Position numbers and translations under genes: made by a program. A stretch of 33,384 nucleotides of DNA from the IMG/VR virus record IMGVR_UViG_3300032046_000123, positions 1-33,384 of that record; one strand, 5' to 3'. This document shows positions 29,326 through 33,384 of the stretch, one piece after another. The DNA is from a virus. The stretch's first letter is position 1, and each line of letters opens with the position of its first letter. Under the pieces are notes generated by a model. The model was given only the letters and a program-made list of their open reading frames with translations, was not told the DNA's origin and did no database searches.

Positions 29326-32300
29326 GTCTTCAAAGCGGCATACTCGAAAGACTTCGCAAGGCGGCAGAAGAACCCGAACCGGACTATTCGGATATTCGCA
29401 TCGGCACACGAGAGCAGGAGGCGGAACAGAATGCCGCAATCACGGGCATGTACGCTCGCCAAGTCGGGGAAATGGCTACCCGGCCAGTGCGAACGCCTCC
29501 TGTCTTACCACCTTATCCGGCCAAGGAGCCGGTCTACACCGATTCAACCAACAAGCGAACCGTCGCAGAATATGCTCCCTTAATACTTGGGAGACAGCCG
29601 CTCTCGCTTCGCCCGCCCAGTATTCTTGACCGCATGCGCGTGGCCGCGGCGGATACTCGCAGTCTGACCGATATTCGGACTGGCAGGGATAGACCGCTTC
29701 TCACCGAGTCCTTTGAACCTGGCCCGCCGCCTTCTCCTGGAAAGATAGGTCCCCTGGAACGCATCGAAAAGAAGTTCACGGCCAATCCTCTGTCCTTGAT
29801 TCCGGTCGCTTCCACAGTCGAAGAAATGGTTGACACGCATCATCTGTTTCTGGCTGCCGACGTGGATGAGATGAATCGGGACTTCGTTACCTACAACATC
29901 TACGATCCCGTCAAACAGCGGGAGTGGGTCAAGAGTAAGGCTCCTTGGCTTGAAGGTCAACTTCCGGCTATTGGACTTGGCTCTATTGGGCAAGCACTCT
30001 CTCCCGATGTCCTGTTTGATGATCCGACCAGGTATGCGGAAGACTTCACCATGCGCTGGGAAAGCGCTACGAAAGCCTCTCAGAAGGTCCTTGGTGATTT
30101 CATAGTTAAACTGGCCGATGATAAAGCCGGCGACGACTGGATGGCACAGGTTGCCAGCGGTGCTATTGACTTGACTCCCTACGCCCTTGAGTTTGTCATC
30201 ACTGCCGGTCTTGCCGAAACCGCCGCGTTGCCGGTTAAGATCGCGGCCCGCAAACTCCTGAAGAAGTACGGCGAAACACTTGTAGCCAAACACCTCATCA
30301 CCTCTACGGCATACATGGCAAAACTCGCCGTGCGTGCCGGCGTGCGCGGGGCAACGATAGGCTTGGCCAAGACGACCGAGGAAACCATCCAAAGAATGTA
30401 CGGGGAGATAGGATTCGACGAGACCGGCAAACTCGTCACCTTGGGCGGTGAGCCATTCTTGAAGGCGTTCGGCAAGGCGATTGCGAGTACGTTTGTCAGT
30501 TACTTCTCTGAAGAAACTGGTGAGATCGTCACTGGCGGACTCAAGAAGGTTGGTGGAGTGGCTTTATCCACGATACCAGGCGCAAAGAAGTATGTCGGCA
30601 AATTGGCTGAGAAACTCATGGCGGCTCTGCCCAAAGGAACAACGACTGCGGAGTTTCTCAGGATGATGAAGTACGACGGTCTGGTTGGCGAAATCGGCGA
30701 GGAAGGAGTTGAACGTATCATCCGGTCGGCGACGAGTCTTGATGAAGTCCCTATCCTGGAGGCTCTCTGGCCGGGCTGGGAGCAGATATTTGTAGAGGCG
30801 ATGGTCCTAGGTTTTCCGGGCGCTATTGGCATGGTGTCGGGGGCCTTCCAAATCCCTGAAGCCAAACGGATCGCGGGGCGGAAAGCGAACTACGAATATC
30901 GGGTCAAAGAATACGAACGTCGGGCCAATCTGGCGGTTCAGGCGGAAGAGGAAATTGCCCCGGAGGCCGAGAGGCGTGAAACTGAATATCAGGCGTGGTG
31001 GGAGAGAGCGGCACCTACCAGGGAGCGGGCGGCAGGCATCCAGGCAGAGCGGGAAGCCAAGACGTGGGCCGAGCGACAAGCAGCAGACCGGGAGATTGAG
31101 ACCCGAGATTTGCGCGCAATCGAAGCCCAACAGCGCAAGGTCGGCGAAGAAATCCTCATCCGCCAACAGAACGCCGAAGAGCGAACCAAGGTTGCCGCCG
31201 AAATCGAGGTAAGAAAACGGGGACGGGTCCAGCGAGAACTCGATCTGCGGCAAGACAATCTTCAACAACTTGAAATTGGTCAACGAGTCGATGCCATCCT
31301 GCAACCAGTGTACGAACTCGCGGACAAGGTGGGCGCCAGTAATCCCGGTTCTGCCTTCGGAAAGGCTAACAGTGAACTCTTGGGCAGACTCCAGGCCGCA
31401 ATCGAGGCAAATGATCCCCGTGCTGTCCAAACCGTTATCCCGGAACTGACGGAATCGTTGAACGTATACGGAAGGATCAAGGCGACCAGAGCCAAGGAGA
31501 GGGAGCAGCGCAACCTCCGCAAGACTGGCCGGATCGAGCCCGAGGCACCAAAACCGGAGTTGACTGTTGCTGATCACCGTCTTCAGAGGAGACAGGAAAT
31601 CAAGCAAAGGCGCGTGGAGGCCCAACAAGCCAAGTACACCCCGACGCGCACAGCCCGTAGACCCGCGGCGGAACTGACCCGTGAAGAGTATATCAACCAG
31701 GAGCGGGAGGACTTGCGGATCGGCGACAAGGTGGAGTACCAAGGGAAGCCGCACACCGTTGTTCACACATGGGCAAACATCTGGTCTGCGGCAAGGCCGG
31801 AAGAGATACCGAGTCACGTCACGATCCGCAATGAGAACAACATCGACAAGAAGGTCGAATCGGGCCAGGTTGCCAAGATGGATTTTGACAAGGCGACGGC
31901 AGGCCAGGAATATGATAAGGCGATCGGGAAGAAGGAGATCACCCATGCCGAAGAAGTACGAACACATGAGAGACCAGTTCGTGCGCCAGGGCCTGCCGCT
32001 GAAGGAGGCCAAGTCGCGGGCGGCGAGAACCTACATCGGCCAGTCCAAGAACCACAGCGCGGCGGCGAAGCGGCTGCACCACAAGTAAAGCGCGGTGCCG
32101 AACCATTCGACCCGTTCAAATCCCCGCCGTTCACGCGAGAGACAGTGAACCCGACAGAGATCGGAGTTCATCCCAAGATTCAGTATAAACGCGGCGCGGG
32201 CGAGCGCGGCGTTACCGGTAGTTTGACGGGCGTCCTTAAATGGAATCCGGCGGCGGCGGAACCGATGTTTGTCTGGACCGACCCGGAAACCGGCAAAGTC

Positions 32301-33384
32301 GTGGTCGTGGACGGCCACCAACGACTTGAGCGGGCGCGAACACTTGGCAAGGGCAGTATCGAAGTCAACCACATTGTGCAAGAAGCCTTTGCTGATGCCA
32401 AGGAGGCGCGGGCCTGGGGCGGAATCCAAAACATCATGCGCGGCAATGGAACCGCCGAAGATGCTGCCGCCCTGTTCAGGGAAACCGGGATAACGCTGGC
32501 GAACCTGAACAATCACGGCGTATCGGTCAAAGAAGGTGTTGCTGCCAAAGGCATGGCTCTGTCCCGACTTTGCGAACAGTTGTGGGGCATGGTTACACAT
32601 GGAGAAGTGTCCGAGAACATCGCTGTCGAGATCGGTTCGCGACTTGAGAAGTCGAGCGATCAGATGGCGGCATGGCAACTCATTAAGAAGAAACTAACGA
32701 ACGGCAGAACGATTCCGCCAAGTCTCCTGCGTGAGATCGTCTCAGAGGTGGGCGGTGCGGACAGGACGACAGAGAAACAAGGTGTCCTTTGGGGTGTCGA
32801 GGAATATGAGCGAAATCTTGCCATCGAGAAGGCGCAGGTCGCAGATGCCCTGCGGAAAGTAATCCGGCGTGAGGCGAAGACATTTGGGTTCAATGCCAGC
32901 GAGGCGCGGGCAGAAGAGTTGACCCGCGCCGGCAATGTAATCGACACCGAGGCGAACAAGGCGATTTCTGCCGACGCCAAGATCGCCGAGTTCTATTTCG
33001 ACAAATTGCGTTACCAAAAGGGACCGCTTCAGGATATACTACAAGTGGCGGCGAGAGACGTTGCCGCTGGGAAAGAGGCAAAAGATGTTGCCCAAGAAAA
33101 CTACGAGGCCGTCCGCGACGCCATACGAACCGCTGAGCGCGGAGGGCAAGGCGAGAGTCTTGCGAATGGCGAAGTGGGCGCAGGACGAACGCAAGAAGGT
33201 GCTGCCGCCGAGACGCAGGCCAAAGTAGGACTTTTCGGAGAAGGTACTGCTCCCGCCGCCCCAAAGGCCAAGCCAAAGGCGGAAGCACCAAAGGCCAAAC
33301 CACCCAAGACACCCAAGGTAGTTGACATCGCGGACCTCTCGGAAGAGGACCTAGAGAAACTCCTGAACGAGGAAGGTGCCGACG
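29322..33384 (+). CDS. Giant polyvalent-type phage protein with ParB-like domain, 3' end cut off
   Basis: I read the frame without a stop from ATG 29322 to the window edge (1,354 codons). Segments: disordered N-terminus (1-130); alpha-helical membrane-active-like region (~280-350 'LTPYALEFVITAGLAETAALPVK', ~494-511); Arg/Glu/Gln coiled coil (~515-660); Pro/Arg linker with a small SH3-like piece at ~796-845 ('IGDKVEYQGKPHTVVHTW'); second linker (~875-935); then a ParB-like domain with 'VVVDGHQRLERAR' (D997-G-H999-Q-R1001) and 'IQNIMRGNGT', followed by the helical 'GMALSRLCEQLW' extension and another Pro/Lys linker. Polyvalent proteins of this plan are packaged and injected to protect and process incoming DNA. 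Enzymatic domains may follow beyond the edge. Confidence 0.75.
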   Translation, partial: MSLQSGILERLRKAAEEPEPDYSDIRIGTREQEAEQNAAITGMYARQVGEMATRPVRTPPVLPPYPAKEPVYTDSTNKRTVAEYAPLILGRQPLSLRPPSILDRMRVAAADTRSLTDIRTGRDRPLLTESFEPGPPPSPGKIGPLERIEKKFTANPLSLIPVASTVEEMVDTHHLFLAADVDEMNRDFVTYNIYDPVKQREWVKSKAPWLEGQLPAIGLGSIGQALSPDVLFDDPTRYAEDFTMRWESATKASQKVLGDFIVKLADDKAGDDWMAQVASGAIDLTPYALEFVITAGLAETAALPVKIAARKLLKKYGETLVAKHLITSTAYMAKLAVRAGVRGATIGLAKTTEETIQRMYGEIGFDETGKLVTLGGEPFLKAFGKAIASTFVSYFSEETGEIVTGGLKKVGGVALSTIPGAKKYVGKLAEKLMAALPKGTTTAEFLRMMKYDGLVGEIGEEGVERIIRSATSLDEVPILEALWPGWEQIFVEAMVLGFPGAIGMVSGAFQIPEAKRIAGRKANYEYRVKEYERRANLAVQAEEEIAPEAERRETEYQAWWERAAPTRERAAGIQAEREAKTWAERQAADREIETRDLRAIEAQQRKVGEEILIRQQNAEERTKVAAEIEVRKRGRVQRELDLRQDNLQQLEIGQRVDAILQPVYELADKVGASNPGSAFGKANSELLGRLQAAIEANDPRAVQTVIPELTESLNVYGRIKATRAKEREQRNLRKTGRIEPEAPKPELTVADHRLQRRQEIKQRRVEAQQAKYTPTRTARRPAAELTREEYINQEREDLRIGDKVEYQGKPHTVVHTWANIWSAARPEEIPSHVTIRNENNIDKKVESGQVAKMDFDKATAGQEYDKAIGKKEITHAEEVRTHERPVRAPGPAAEGGQVAGGENLHRPVQEPQRGGEAAAPQVKRGAEPFDPFKSPPFTRETVNPTEIGVHPKIQYKRGAGERGVTGSLTGVLKWNPAAAEPMFVWTDPETGKVVVVDGHQRLERARTLGKGSIEVNHIVQEAFADAKEARAWGGIQNIMRGNGTAEDAAALFRETGITLANLNNHGVSVKEGVAAKGMALSRLCEQLWGMVTHGEVSENIAVEIGSRLEKSSDQMAAWQLIKKKLTNGRTIPPSLLREIVSEVGGADRTTEKQGVLWGVEEYERNLAIEKAQVADALRKVIRREAKTFGFNASEARAEELTRAGNVIDTEANKAISADAKIAEFYFDKLRYQKGPLQDILQVAARDVAAGKEAKDVAQENYEAVRDAIRTAERGGQGESLANGEVGAGRTQEGAAAETQAKVGLFGEGTAPAAPKAKPKAEAPKAKPPKTPKVVDIADLSEEDLEKLLNEEGAD
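31945..32088 (+). CDS. Small phage protein overprinted in +1 frame inside the giant gene
   Basis: Encodes 47 residues from ATG 31945 to TAA 32086-32088, in the +1 frame of the giant gene. AAGGAG (31932-31937) lies 7 bases ahead of the ATG. The sequence opens 'MPKKYEHMRDQFVRQGLPLK' and continues 'EAKSRAARTYIGQSKN', a pattern I recognise from a widespread family of ~50-residue phage and bacterial proteins ('MPK.YE.MRD.F...G...K.AK.KAARIYN'). The role of that family is unknown. In the giant frame the same bases encode a Pro/Gly/Arg/Glu linker, so the overlap costs little. The frame is open further upstream, but the text there is Arg/Ser shadow sequence. Confidence 0.7.
   Translation: MPKKYEHMRDQFVRQGLPLKEAKSRAARTYIGQSKNHSAAAKRLHHK

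Noticed and set aside
31681-31944. Upstream extension of the overprinted small gene
   Set aside because: The frame is open but reads as Arg/Ser shadow sequence; the ribosome binding site and family-like text start only at 31945.
1-33384. CRISPR array, tRNA genes, insertion sequences, integrase or attachment site
   Set aside because: Looked for; none seen in the window.

Overview
The window reads as 33.4 kb of a tailed double-stranded DNA phage genome or prophage (Caudoviricetes). All of the 50 or so genes I support are on the + strand, tightly packed, and most are coupled by ATGA/GTGA or TGATG start-stop overlaps. GC content is high. The host is probably a bacterium with ordinary Shine-Dalgarno signals. 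One gene (8130-8585) resembles, from memory, a nuclease-like family common in Planctomycetota, so a planctomycete host is my best but unproven guess. I see no integrase, repressor, tRNA or CRISPR array, so lifestyle cannot be called.

Positions 1-5850 hold an early or nucleic-acid-metabolism block. It contains many very small proteins, several of them Cys-rich zinc ribbons, plus a DUF1937/deoxyribosyltransferase-like enzyme, an HNH endonuclease, and a RusA-like resolvase flanked by two ASCH-domain proteins. Positions 5864-7553 hold the replication module: a winged-helix initiator-like protein whose gene carries two 23-bp palindromic repeats and a (CAGGAA)9 tract, hence a candidate origin inside the gene, followed by a protein in the usual helicase-loader position. 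The 7554-7806 gap is the most interesting non-coding DNA. It has an operator-like dyad, a sigma-54-like GG-N10-GT element and, just after the expected start point, a ~100-nt segment with interleaved perfect stems and a GNRA hairpin, ending at the ribosome binding site of the next gene.

Positions 8974-9387 are a 414-bp control region: an AT-rich inverted repeat, then a TTGACA promoter whose predicted start falls on the first codon of the small terminase gene. Positions 9388-20284 are the head module: small and large terminase, portal, YodC-like protein, strong terminator, putative scaffold, major capsid, decoration protein fused to a lectin-like domain, and head-tail adaptor. Positions 20286-29325 hold beta-structured surface or tail proteins, a small-membrane-protein cluster that may be the lysis region (coiled-coil membrane protein, lipoprotein, HExxH zincin, holin-like protein), and further virion-like proteins.

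From 29322 to the right edge runs one uninterrupted frame of more than 1,354 codons. It looks like a polyvalent (injected, multi-domain) phage protein with membrane-active and coiled-coil segments and a ParB-like DGHQR domain, truncated by the window. Inside its inter-domain linker, in the +1 frame and with a near-ideal ribosome binding site, lies a small gene (31945-32088) of recognisable phage type: an overprinted gene. Together with the 7690-7790 RNA element, it is the strongest candidate novelty here.
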